Assembly: GCA_003254925.1 (NCBI GenBank)
Contig: QANZ01032916.1
Span: 1-64,000, forward strand
DNA: 64,000 bases
DNA from: Chamaecrista fasciculata
Taxonomy: Eukaryota; Streptophyta; Magnoliopsida; Fabales; Fabaceae
Reading direction: 5' to 3'
Below are positions 49,801-60,669 of this stretch, in pieces (position 1 is the first letter of the stretch; each line of letters opens with the position of its first letter). The notes beneath the pieces were generated by a model, which saw only the letters and a list, made by a program, of their open reading frames with translations, did no database searches and had not been told where the DNA came from. The translations under genes and the position numbers were made by a program.

Positions 49801-51076
49801 TGCTTTCTAAAATATAACCGATGGAAAAATATAGGGGATGGTGGATATCCTGGTTTAGACCAAAAAAACAAATATAAGGTACAGAAAGACAAGAAAACAT
49901 ATGAATACAATGTAACCAAAACTTCCTCCACTGTCATAAGAAAATAACGTATATTAAGTCTGTTCCAACTTCCAACTAGTTATAAATGCTTATAAAAAAT
50001 TCTAAAAACTTGAATTTGATGTCCTCAAATTGCCTTAATGATTTTTTGTTAGATTGGACGGATTAATTAAGAAAAAAGAAAAAGATAATATTCTTGAAAC
50101 TTCTTAGTCACTTTCATGAGAAAGTTCTAAAGATCAAGTTACAATTAGCTCAAGGTACTATGTGGAGAATATTCTTGAAGGAAACATCTAAAAACTTATA
50201 ATAATACTTCAGATGTGCAAACATTGACCGTGTCCATGGCTGCCTATATTCATATTGAGATTGTTGTTTTCAGACATTGTGCTTCAGAGGAAAACCATAT
50301 ATATGTTCAATGAAGATGCCATTGCCAAAACTCACCAAAAGGTAAAGCGAAAACAAGCTTAAATTCACCAATAAAAGAAACTTTCGCCTCCTAAACTCCG
50401 TAAAATTACCATAATAAAAATGAAAATAACAAGTCCAAATAATTGTCCAAGGACAGTTAGCATTCACAAAATCTTCTAACATTCATATATAACTCTGAAA
50501 ACGAGCATTCAAGCCGTCAACATTTCTTTTTTCTTTAACTTTACAGTCATATCTATTTAACACCACAGCTACAGAAATAATCTCAACTCTCGACAATTCT
50601 CTTCCTCTTTTTTCTTTAACACCATCGATCTTTCCTCCACCTAAAGTAACATTTCTATACTGTTTTAAATAATAATAATAATAATAATATTTATAGTGTC
50701 GCTGAAAAATGAAATTTCTGAAGCGACCGAATTCTGTCACCAGAAAAGTATCCGTAGGTGCTCTAACACCATAATTTACGAACAAGAGCGAAAAATCAAA
50801 CACATGTAAGAGCAGGAACTTTGAGTGAAAGAAAGAGGATGCTAAAATTGAAATCGGAGAGGAAGTTAATATAAGTTCACCTTGAGAAGATGCTTTGTGC
50901 GTGCGAGTGTAATTGAGAATAACCTTTGATTTGGGAAAGAAATTGAAGGACAAAGAAGAAGAAGAAGAAGAAGAAGAAGAAGAGGAAGAGAATGAGAGTG
51001 GTGAGAGTGAAAGAGGCATTAGGCATGGCCACCGGTAATGGCAACGGGAAGACAAGCTCACTGTGGATAGCAACAT
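46817..51076 (-). CDS. DUF3783 protein with likely plastid transit peptide, 8 exons
   Basis: Function unknown. Exons in coding order: 50881-51076, 49675-49748, 49252-49293, 48729-48770, 48338-48421, 47370-47457, 46921-47018, 46817-46834; total 642 nt, 213 aa, phases consistent. The N terminus is Ser-rich and basic (MPLSLSPLSF then a poly-Ser run encoded by a GAA/TTC microsatellite near 50955-50990, then KVILNYTRTHKASSQ), as in chloroplast transit peptides. The mature part reads PTYGPPALLLLGFEADEAYK, VILCTEDMVARSLWEAM, ICFFSGLSGEEMMMFIDAF and LEPAVFAALVPNSADKS, which fits the DUF3783 family (residues about 135-205). The start is the first ATG (51076); a second in-frame Met at 51019 is possible. 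The last exon (TGQQE stop) is only 18 nt and is the least certain part. Confidence 0.82.
47763..48257. mobile_element. Tourist/Harbinger-like MITE with a GC-rich core
   Basis: Perfect 12-bp terminal inverted repeat GGGTCCGTTTGG / CCAAACGGACCC, flanked by a 3-bp duplication CAA (47760-47762 and 48258-48260). It is 495 bp long, in the intron between exons 5 and 6 of the DUF3783 gene. The arms are purine-rich (GGGAAAGG repeats), whereas the core at about 47940-48025 is rich in CCGCCG units. Confidence 0.8.
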
Positions 51077-51395
51077 TTTCTTTTTTCACTTTTGGCACAC
51101 AAACAGCCACTCATTTCTTTCGATTTATATATCTGTATTTAGGCGAAATACTCACGAGTCCTAAAAGTATGTTATAGATGTCAATTTGATCCTAAATGTT
51201 TTCATTTGTTTTGGATTAACCTTACATGTCTTCATGATTTTTTTACTTTTTGTTCCAAATATATTTTCCTGGAGTTATTTGACATCGTTTGTCAATAGTC
51301 CCAATTAGGTAGAGAAAAAATTTCTTCAAAGTAGCACATTTATTGAAAACCGTCACATTCAAACATGTAACAAGAAATATATGACTATTTTTTTT

Positions 51396-51565
51396 TGTAC
51401 AAAAAAAATTTAGGAAAGGGGATGGCGCAGCCGCGCAGGGCAATCCTTGAGGCTCAATGAGTACTTACAAATAACCCACTAAATGAGACATCATTAAGAA
51501 TCGAACCCAAGTCATGCAATTGTCATGGCGGAATGTGACCAAGTGAGCCAAACCTCATTGACATA
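51396..51565 (-). mobile_element. tRNA-derived SINE
   Basis: The minus strand shows an A box, TTTGGCTCACTTGGTCA, and about 40 nt later a canonical B box, GGGTTCGATTC. A roughly 90-nt non-tRNA body follows, ending in a T-run as in Au-type plant SINEs. Short direct repeats of ATAT(G/A)ACTA lie on both sides (near 51378 and 51564). It cannot fold as a full tRNA. Confidence 0.65.
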
Positions 51566-52079
51566 TAACTAATTTATTTATTTAATCATGAAACAAGTAA
51601 CTCACTTTTGCAATTGCACTTGACTTTATTTATTAATGATCTCAATTAGATAGAGAAATGACTCAACAAAATAAATTCGTTCTAAATTCGTTGTATTTAA
51701 ACTAGAAATGGGAGATATATCACATTCAATTAAAATTAATAAATTATGGAATCATGTAGAATTAGTTTGAAACATATAAAATATTTATAACTAATTTTCG
51801 ATATACCACATGCTTGTTAGACCAATGTAGTATTTTACCCCACACACATATATATATATATATATATAGTTTTATCGTATGGTATACCATAAAATTAACT
51901 AAAATATGAAATATTAGGGACGAAATTGACAATAAAAAAAATTGAAGATAAAATTAATAACTAATATAAAGTTTAGAAACAAAATCAATACTTTTACCTT
52001 AAATAATTTGGCCAAAAAAGCATGTTTTTATTTAATAAACGAAAACCGATGTAATGCATAAAGTAAAAGAAATTGACAA

Positions 52080-52107
52080 AATCTCATCTCATCTCATCTC
52101 ATCTCAT
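52080..52107. repeat. (CATCT)n pentanucleotide microsatellite
   Basis: Five perfect tandem pentamers. Confidence 0.9.
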
Positions 52108-53159
52108 ACTTCAACAATTTAAGGTTTTGAAGCAACACGTGTCATTGAGTTTTGGCGAGTACATTGAATTAAGTTTTCTCACTCGCAAGCAGCCGCCGAC
52201 ACGCGTCCATCCTTTTTTTTTTATTTACATTCCGGCTCCAACCTCACATCCTTCACATTTCAAATTCCAATCCACAATCCACAATTCACTTTAATCAAGC
52301 AGCTTTCGCATCTTCTGGCAGAAAAAAAAGGCAGCTTTCGCATCTCATCTCCGCTCTCACCATATGCAAGTAAGCCACTTTCAAATTCTTCTCTCCCTAA
52401 GCTTCTCTCCCCTAAACCCTAAAACTTCTCTCCGCTCTCATCATTCTCTTCTCTTTCTCTTTACTTTTTTGCTTTCTTTGTACTTGATTCTTTGTTTTTT
52501 GACTTTCCGATTCAACTAATTTTGCTTTTTGATTTTTGACGGAATGAGATCTGAAATGTAATTATATGTTTGGATCATCAGAACGTAAGAAGCGTGCAGA
52601 TGGAGAGGGTGCAGGAAGGGATCATGTGATCTGAAATGAAATTGTTTGAAGGAGACAAAGGCATTGGGTTTCTTACTCAGAACGTCTGCAACTCGTTGGC
52701 TTGTTTGATTTCTTCTTCACGTTATTGTCCATGACTGTCGCCAGTGCTGCTATCTCTGTTGTGGCTCTCACTGCAGTCATAGCCAAATCATTCACTTGAC
52801 GGTAATTTCAACTATGCCTCTTTATTTTGTGGACCTCTTTCTTGGGGCTTTTTTTTCTTTTACGATTCATGTTTTTTATAAATCGTGACTTATCAAGTAG
52901 ATTAGTCAAAATACATATCATGTTGTTAGGCAGCCAATGAAATCCTTGAATGCATTCCAAAGGTGAAACTATGCAAGTGAAGGCCACATTACTTCTAAAC
53001 TTAAGATTGGCCACCCAATATGCTTAATTTTGTTAAGCTTATAATCTTTGCCTCAGATAACATCATTTTAGAAGTCATATTCATCTCTTTAATTACTGAC
53101 TGACACCATGATTTGAAACTGAAAGCTTAATGATTCCTTGAAAATTTGTTGAAAGCAGG

Positions 53160-53460
53160 TTGCAGAATATGATGAAGAAGGAAAGGTATATATGGTTCTT
53201 AGGTAATCGTTTCATTATATGTATACTGACTTATGTTTCCAATTCCATGTGCATCAACATAGGAAAGGTACCTTAACGCTTTGTTGTGGACTCTATCTTT
53301 TGAGAGCTTGAATTTATTTCAAGAGTATTTGAAGATGGAACCATTTCCTAGTGAAAAAAAGAAGGTTGACGAATTATATGTCTACGAAAGACGGATGAAA
53401 AGAAGCGTATTTTACAATGCCACAGATGAAAAGAACCGAACCATTGGAGACGATGGCGTA
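53160..53460 (+). pseudogene. exon pair of an unrecognised gene, left palindrome arm
   Basis: Two splice-bounded exons: 53160-53186 (VAEYDEEGK) and 53263-53460, the latter open for 66 codons from its AG to a GTAAGC donor and reading LNLFQEYLKMEPFPSEKKK, LYVYERRMKRSVFYNATDEK and NRTIGDDG. I do not recognise the family. No start codon, promoter or terminal exon could be tied to it. It could be a live gene's fragment or captured host sequence. Confidence 0.45.
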
Positions 53461-53617
53461 AGCATTTCTTCTTTATTTTTCTTCTTTCGTTTCTATTTTT
53501 GTCTTCTTAACTTTCCATGTATACAAGCATGTTAAAGTCAAGGAATATAACATGCTTGTATACATGGAAAGTTAAGAAGACAAAAAGAGAAACGAAAGAA
53601 CAAAAATAAAGAAGAAA

Positions 53618-53922
53618 TGCTTACGCCATCGTCTCCAATGGTTCGGTTCTTTTCATCTGTGGCATTGTAAAATACGCTTCTTTTCATCCGTCTTTCGTAG
53701 ACATATAATCTGTCAACCTTCTTTTTTTCACTGGGAAATGGTTCCATCTTCAAATACTCTTGAAATAAATTCAAGCTCTCAAAAGATAGAGTCCACAACA
53801 AAGCGTTAAGGTACCTTTCCTATGTTGATGCACATGGAATTGGAAACATAAGTCAGTATACAAATAATGAAACGATTACCTAAGAACCATATATACCTCT
53901 CCTTCTTCTTCGTATTCTGCAA
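53618..53922 (-). pseudogene. mirror copy of the exon pair, right palindrome arm
   Basis: The minus-strand copy keeps the same frame with few changes (VDRLYVYERRMK against VDELYVYERRMK; VAEYEEEGE against VAEYDEEGK) and no stop codon. Both copies are therefore young or constrained. Confidence 0.45.
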
Positions 53923-54794
53923 CCTGCTTTCAACAAAATTTCAAGCAATCATTGAGCTTTCAGTTTCAAATCATGGTGTCAGTCAATAATTAAGGAGCTG
54001 AATATGACTTCTGAAATGATGTTATCTGAGGCAAAGATTATAAGCTTAACAAAATTAAGCATATTGGGTGGCCAATCTTAAGTTTAGAAATAATGTTCTG
54101 GGCCTTCACTTGCACAGTTTCACCTTTGGAATGCATTCAAGGCATTTCATTGGCTCCATAACAGCATGATATGTATTTTGACTAATCTACTTGATAAGTC
54201 ACGATTTATAAAAATCATGAATCGAAAAAGAAAAAAAACCAAGAAAGAGATCCACAGAATGAAGAGGCATAGTTGAAATTACCGTCAAGTGAATGATTTG
54301 GCTATGACTGCAGTGGGAGCCACAACAGAGAAAGCAGCATTGGCGACATTTACGAACAATAACGCGAAGAAGAGATCAAACAGGCCAGCGAGTTGCACTG
54401 GCTTTGAATGTTACTTTTGTTTTTGTTTGTGTTTTTTTTTTTTTTTTTTGCAGATCTCTGAGACTTCAAACTAGAATGAGAAACTAGACTTACTTTGTGT
54501 AGATTATGAGATAGTGAAGATAGTATTGCTTCTATAATCTATGAATTCATATCCCCAGCTATGCTCTGTGATAACGTGAGAAGAAGCTTCATGATCAAAC
54601 CATCTTCCACTATGCCTCTTATTTTTTATGCCAACAACGAAAGTTGTATGAGAATTCATGATTTGCATGAATTTGGTTACATGCTTTCTCACCTTTAGAT
54701 GCACAAAATCTAAACTTTGAAAACTGATGAAAGACTCTCTCAACTTTGAATTTTATGCATAAAGCTCATTTTGTTATGATTTTCATTTAAAAAA

Positions 54795-56681
54795 GGGTAA
54801 ATTGCAATTTGGTACCCTGTGGTTAGGGGCGGTTCCCTTTTGGTACCCTGAAAGAAAAATTTTTGCATTGTGGTACCCTGTGGTTTGCTCCGTTAGCGAT
54901 TTGGTCCCCTGAGGTTTTTGTCTGTTAGGATTTAACGACAAATGTATGTTAAAATGTCAAAAATCTCCCAAAAAGTCTTCTCTTATGCGTTTAAGTCCTT
55001 TGCCTTTTACAAAAGTACACATATGCATCCCCTGGCCCAGGTTCGAAACCCAACTGCAACAAAAGTGGTGTTTCACAATTTTTTTTTTAAAAAACAAAAA
55101 CTGCTGGACCAAAACTAAAATATCACAAAACTAAAAGGACCAAAAACGTAATTTTAGCGAAGAGGTCATCTTCAACCTCTAAGCCAACCTGACTCTCACC
55201 AAAACGGACGACTCTGACCAAAACGGAAACGCCGACTTCTGGCGTCGTTTACAGCAATTGAAACACCGATCAACATCGATTTGGTTTGAGGAAAAGATCT
55301 GTGAAATCGGATTTACAAAACGAGACCAAAACAAGAACGAATCAAAAACTCAAAAATTTTCGAACCTTAACCCAAACATATCGACTTGGACCAAAATGGC
55401 GTTTTCACAAGATTTATTGTTTCAAAATGATCTCTAAGAACCAAAAAGAAAATCCATAAACTCACTCATCAAAACGAACTCAAAGAAAATCGGATCGAAG
55501 CTCAAAAAAAATTTTCGAAGAACACCGTTGATGGCTTCTCGGCGTCGTCTAAAAATGGAGTTTCAGAAATCGAATTTCGCTCAATATTTCAGTGTAGGTA
55601 TGCACAATAAATTCCAGATAACAAAACGCACAAATCAAATCTGATTTTACATCCAAACGAAAATCTGATAACAAAACAGGATGCTGAAAACGTTGTTGAG
55701 AAGTTTTGTGTAAAAAGAGAAAATTACAGAATAAGGACAGTCAAAACTACAAATTCACCGCTATTCTCCAAAATCTTCTTTTCTTTCTCTCAATCCAATC
55801 AGAGTTGAAGAAATTGTCGGTGAAGGAAGAAGAATTTGGCGGAGGAAGATGATGAAGAAGAAGATCGGCGAGATTGAGAGGGAGAGGGATGTGTTTTTGG
55901 GTAAATTTAGGTATAATCTTATTTTATTTCTTTTTCTTACGTTTTGATCCTATTATAAAAAAAGGACCTTAATATAAGAAAATAAAATTTTTTGTGGATA
56001 AAAGTTTGTTTTTTTCTTTTTTTCAACGGAAAAATGGATAAAAAACTTTCGAGGGACCAATTATGCCAAATTTTGGAAAATTGAGGAAGCAATTGAATTC
56101 CTTAGTTTTGAATTTTGATTCCTTAGAGTATGAAGAAATTGGTTGTTGATGATGTTGATTTTGTTGTTCAGAGGGTTTTTGATTTGTGGGGCTTGATTTT
56201 GGAAAAATTTGGGGGTTTTGATTTGTTTGTAGTGTACTTGAATGAAAATTGTAGTTGAATATAGGGATTTTTTGATAAATCATAGATGCTCATTTGTCTT
56301 TTGAGGTTCTAAGGACTATTTTGATAAAGATCATAAACTTTTGGGATTAAAGTGTAATTAAATCAGGACCTATTCAAAAGAAATCTTATGAAAAGGAGAA
56401 AAATCTATAATATTAGAATTCTAAAGACCCTTTTATAATTAATTCTTTATGTTTTGATCCCTTTTAGTAAAGGGAAAGGACTTAAACGCATAAGAGAAGA
56501 CTTGTTGGGAGATTTTTGACATTTTAACGTACATTTGCCGTTAAATCCTAACAGAAAAAAACCTCAGGGGACCAAATCGCTAACGGAGCAAACCGCGGGG
56601 TACCACAATGCAAAAATTTTTCTTTCAGGGTACCAAAGGGGAACCGCCCCTGACCACAGGATACCAAATTGCAATTTACCC
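54795..56681. mobile_element. non-autonomous Mutator-like element (MULE), 1.9 kb
   Basis: Inverted ends of about 215 bp start GGGTAAATTGCAATTTGGTA and carry GGTACCCTGTGG, GATTTGGTCCCCTGAGG and AGTCTTCTCTTATGCGTTTA. The flanks are an exact 9-bp duplication TTTAAAAAA (54786-54794 and 56682-56690), diagnostic of Mutator-like transposition. The interior (55015-56465) has no transposase. It holds sequence that may derive from host genes, not identified. Confidence 0.88.
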
Positions 56682-56690
56682 TTTAAAAAA

Positions 56691-57325
56691 AACTTTTTAA
56701 ATAAGTAATTTTATGATTTTTAATGCATTTTATACTTATTCAAACTTATAACTATCTATTTTTATAATTAATAGAAGTAAAATTGTTAAAGAAATGATAT
56801 TTTCAACGAAAGTTTTTACAAAAGGAGTTAGTTTGGAAAAATAAAAATTCAGAGGATATTTCATCACATTTCAAAGTTTAGATTTTGTGCATTTTAGCTT
56901 ATTTCTAAAGGGCATTTTACATAGTGAGTTGGTGACTTCAATGATTGAGATATACAACCTTTACTTTCTTAACCCTTTTCATTTGGTTCTTATCTGTATT
57001 AAGTGCTCAGGTATTAAGTGGTCATCCAATCATCTTACAATTAACGGTCCACATGCACTTTTCAACTACTCAGGAGTAAACATATTTTAGATGTTATATT
57101 TTTCCTTTTCTATTGACTTGACACTTGCTATTTCTTCTCAATAAAACATTTTCAAATATAGATGATGTTGTCTCTAAAATAAGTAAATGCCTCTTACTGG
57201 AAAAGTTCCTTCATTTAAACTAAGTGATACTTTTCTTCTTGCTGCAGGGGAACATGCACCTTATTTATGGCATTCATGGTGCCTGATGGACATCTTCGTG
57301 CTTCATCTAACTGGCTTAAGGCAAC
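56691..57325. other. interval between the MULE and the second palindrome
   Basis: Mostly AT-rich. After an AG near 57248 a short open frame reads TCTLFMAFMVPDGHLRASS, interrupted at 57326 by the palindromic element. It may be an exon of the same unrecognised gene as 53160-53460, but I cannot join them. Confidence 0.3.
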
Positions 57326-58851
57326 TGGTTTTTTTATTTTAATAATACAAAAAAAAAAAATTTTGATCACCCAAAAAAAAAATTATTCCCCATAGAGGTG
57401 CCACGTGGCACCCATTTATTTTTAAATTTCTTTTTTTAAAAAAAAAATGAAATCGCAGACATAAAAATAAAATTGCAAACTTGACTGCGATTTCATTTTT
57501 TTAATTTTTTTTAAAAAAATTTAAAATCACACAGTGGACTGTGATTTTATTTTCATTTTTTAAAAAAAAATCGCACACTAACCTATAATTTTATTTTATT
57601 TTCAATTTTTTTAAAAAAAATAAAATAAAATTGAACCTCATAGTTTGGCCTGCGATTTGCAGTCAGAGGAGGGAAAAAAAATATTGAACCGTGTCGCACA
57701 CAAGTATTGAACCTCATACTTTGCATAAGATAAAATTTTCTCTCCCATTCTGTTGAGCCAGAACATGCGCATTGATTGCAATTTCAACAACCAAAATGTT
57801 ATATAAAGTATGTTCTGTGATCTAAAAAAATACAAAATTGCCCCCAAAATTATTGACAAAGTAACATGTTGCCATGTCTATAATAGTTAAAAAACCAAGC
57901 AAACAAGAAAAAAACAAGAAAACCCAATTTTAAGCAAGCAAACGACGTTTTTTGACGAAACGGAGGCGGCCAAACCCCTAGTGGGTTTGGGTTGGCCTCG
58001 TCTCGAAAAGTTACCTGAAATTCATATATCATTTGCGAATTCTGACTTGTATAGCTCCCGATATCTTCGTTTAAAATTTTGACCTAAAATATCCTATGTT
58101 TTCTCTCCGTACTATCTCAAAACTCATTTTTGGTACTTCCGTACTCTAGATTTTGCAAAAACGTATCGAAACGATTACTCATAATGCCAAAATTGTTCGC
58201 CGGTCATTTAGTTATCGCGATTTCAAATTCTGCTTGAACTTAAAATTTCTCAAATTTCTCATCTCAACATGTTACTTTGTCAATAATTTTAGGGGCAATT
58301 TTGTATTTTTTTTAAATCACAGGGCATACTTTATATAACTAACATTTTGGTTGTTGAAATTGCAATCAATACGCATGTTCTGGCTCAACGGAATGGGGGA
58401 GAAAATTTTATCTTATGCAAAGTATGGGGTTCAATACTTGTGTGCGACATGGTTCAATATTTTTTTTCCCTCCTTTGACTGCAAATCGCAGGTCAAATTA
58501 TGGGGTTCAATTTTATTTTATTCTTTTAAAAAATTTGAAAATAAAATAAAACCAATTAGTGTTCGATTTTTTTTTAATAAAATGAAAATAAAATCGCAGT
58601 CAACTGTGCGATTTTAATTTTTTAAAAAAAAAAATTAAAAATGAAATCGCAGTCAAGTTTGCGATTTTATTTTTAATTTTTTTAAAAAAAAAGAAAATAA
58701 AATCGCAGTGATGCCTGCGATTTAATTTTTTAAAAAGAAAAAATTTTGAAAATAAACGGGTGCCACGTGGCACCCATATGGAGAATAATTTTTTTTTTGG
58801 GTGATCAAAATCTTTTTTTTATTTTTTTGTATTATTAAAATATAAAAACCA
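57326..58851. mobile_element. 1.5-kb AT-rich palindromic foldback element
   Basis: The left arm 57326-57871 and right arm 58265-58851 are inverted copies around a 393-bp loop. Arms share GTGCCACGTGGCACCC, TTTTGATCACCCAAAAA and many alternating ATCGCA/TGCGAT motifs inside poly(A)/poly(T). Direct repeats CTGGCTTAA (57311-57319) and CTGGCTCAA (58852-58860) match 8 of 9, consistent with a decayed 9-bp target duplication. The loop contains its own small inverted repeat around GGCCAAACCCC and GGGTTTGGGTTGGCC. No transposase. Confidence 0.85.
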
Positions 58852-59286
58852 CTGGCTCAAAGAAGGGTTGTTACTGTTCATATTCATTGATTAGATTAAT
58901 AGTGATTTATCTAATATTATGCTAAATAGATCTTCTGGAATGGGAATTGGAATATACTCATTATGTCATTTCATATGTTACATGTTGATGTCCTTTGCTT
59001 AGTACTCTAGATTTTGATTGTTTTCATCATACAAAATGTTTAAATTTTATGATTGCATTTAATTTCTCCTCTAATATACTAGACTATAGATTGTTGGACT
59101 AGTTACTCTTTTGAGAATTGCTTTCTTTTTTTTATTATTATTCAGATACTTGGGGAGACAAATTTCCAAATTCTTTTCCAGATTGGGACCTGATTACTGC
59201 AAGGGATATCTTATTGCGTAAGATTATTGCAAAAAATCTCTTCTTCAAATGCAGCTGATTCCACCCCGGCAAAACTTAAAGCTGTT

Positions 59287-59376
59287 ATGAATGAATTTGA
59301 TGATACATGTTTGGATGACATGATGACCCCTCAAGTATCCAGGCCAAAAAAGCACATTAAAATTGAAAAAAATTGA
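59287..59376 (+). other. short C-terminal-like ORF, possibly RPA-like
   Basis: The last codons before a TGA read EFDDTCLDDMMTPQVSRP and end KKHIKIEKN. Plant Helitrons often carry replication-protein-A-like genes with such acidic-then-lysine tails, and a Helitron-like end follows at 59798. The resemblance is loose and the upstream frame is interrupted. Confidence 0.25.
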
Positions 59377-59488
59377 CTAGTGCACAGATGTTGGTTTGGC
59401 TACTAGACAATTAACTACTCTTGCCTAACTATTTTGTATAGCTTCAAGCAAATGACATGTTTTTTTATTAATACTATTCTGAACTTGG

Positions 59489-59668
59489 ATAGTTCAGTTA
59501 GCAATACTCTCTCAACTTCAATATTTTGGTCTGTAATGATGCTAATCTATCAAATACTTCTGCGATTTGTCTGTAACGATAGTTCAGTTAGCAATACTCT
59601 CCCAACTTAAATATTTTGATATGTAATGATACTAATCTATTAAAGTTATGAATTGCTGATATATGCAT
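59489..59668. repeat. 90-bp tandem duplication
   Basis: Two units begin ATAGTTCAGTTAGCAATACT (59489 and 59579) and continue with CAACTT(C/A)AATATTTTG and TGTAATGAT(G/A)CTAATCTAT. Confidence 0.75.
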
Positions 59669-59769
59669 TTTATCTGTATGTTATTAATAGTTTGGTCTGT
59701 AATAATAGTAATGTGTGTTATTAATATGTTATTAATATATTCCCAAGTATATGAATTGAGAAGAAAAAC

Positions 59770-59798
59770 CCCGTGCGAACGTACAAGTCTTATACTAG
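59770..59798 (+). mobile_element. Helitron-like 3' terminus
   Basis: CCCGTGCGAACGTACAAG (degraded hairpin), 7 nt, then CTAG followed by T. It closely resembles the terminus on the minus strand at 21969-21997. No 5' TC end was located. Confidence 0.4.
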
Positions 59799-59799
59799 T

Positions 59800-60669
59800 A
59801 ATTATTTAAAAGAAATATAAGAGGCGACACATTAATTATATCCACCCACGAAATTTGATTCAATAACTGCTTATTTACACAAATTTTATCAAATTCTTAT
59901 GCACATGTCACAAAAGCCAAAGTTACCTGTTAAAAAATAAATTAATAATTTTGTTTTCGAAAAATTAAAATAACCAATTTAATTTTTTAAATAAAAACTT
60001 ATACTCATTAAGCTTCCAAAAATTCAAACAATATACTTTTCAATCAATGAAAATAACTAATTATATTGTTTGATTCTTTAAAAACTAAATTATATAAAGA
60101 CCGAATTATATACTCAATGATATTTTAACAATTAAATTTTTAGTTTATTTTAAAAACTACTAATTATTAATAACTTAATTTGTTGAGCAATTTGAAATTT
60201 AAATATACTATACCACATTTAATAATTATTGCATCATAACTATAATAATAGAAGCAAATGTAATATCATCATTTCATAACCAGAGAGACACCTTTGCATG
60301 CAAAACCACACTCACATGATAAGAAACAACAATCCATAAAACTCCAGCAACAACCAAACACGTGAGTCAACAGATCAACACCATTTTTATTATCCAATAT
60401 CTATTCTAAAATTCAGCATTTGGACATATGAACAAAGGAGTGGACAGTATTCGCTGAACGAAGTCGTGAATAAACACTAAGATTCAACTCTTCACTGACA
60501 TAGTGACATCTATTTACCCCAAGACATAAAAATTTGATGTCGCATAGATTAACAAAGCATCCAAAAGGTACTTTACTACTTTTGTCCATATCGTTCAGTT
60601 CAAACCTTTAATTACACTACTTTATTGTACCCTTTTGCTATACTAGTTTTGCAACAAGAGATCACAATA
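59800..60669. other. AT-rich intergenic region
   Basis: Low-complexity AT-rich sequence with no recognisable gene or repeat. The last roughly 250 bases are probably the 3' leader of the carboxypeptidase gene. Confidence 0.5.

Larger units (their letters stand above)
51180..52680. other. AT-rich region with repeat scraps and possible 5' gene remnant
   Basis: Contains the SINE below, a (TA)n run near 51848-51868, TIR-type phrases near 51900-52000 and a (CATCT)n run. From 52370 it becomes gene-like (CT-rich leader, CTAAACCCTAAA), but no complete coding exon is clear before the palindrome. Confidence 0.4.
52687..54397. repeat. 1.7-kb near-perfect palindrome with gene-like exons in both arms
   Basis: The left arm 52687-53534 and right arm 53548-54397 are inverted copies separated by only 13 bp; I compared several blocks and found few differences. 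The arms start at TGCAACTCG and share the string ATAGCCAAATCATTCACTTG and the exon pair described below. No TIR or target duplication of a known transposon class is apparent at the outer ends. Confidence 0.9.

Noticed and set aside
51396-51565. Possible tRNA gene on the minus strand
   Set aside because: A and B boxes are present, but no acceptor stem or cloverleaf can be drawn and a non-tRNA body follows; called as a SINE.
57638-57859. Matching ORFs in the two arms of the palindrome (also 58351-58617)
   Set aside because: They match only because the arms are inverted copies; composition is low-complexity and no domain is seen.
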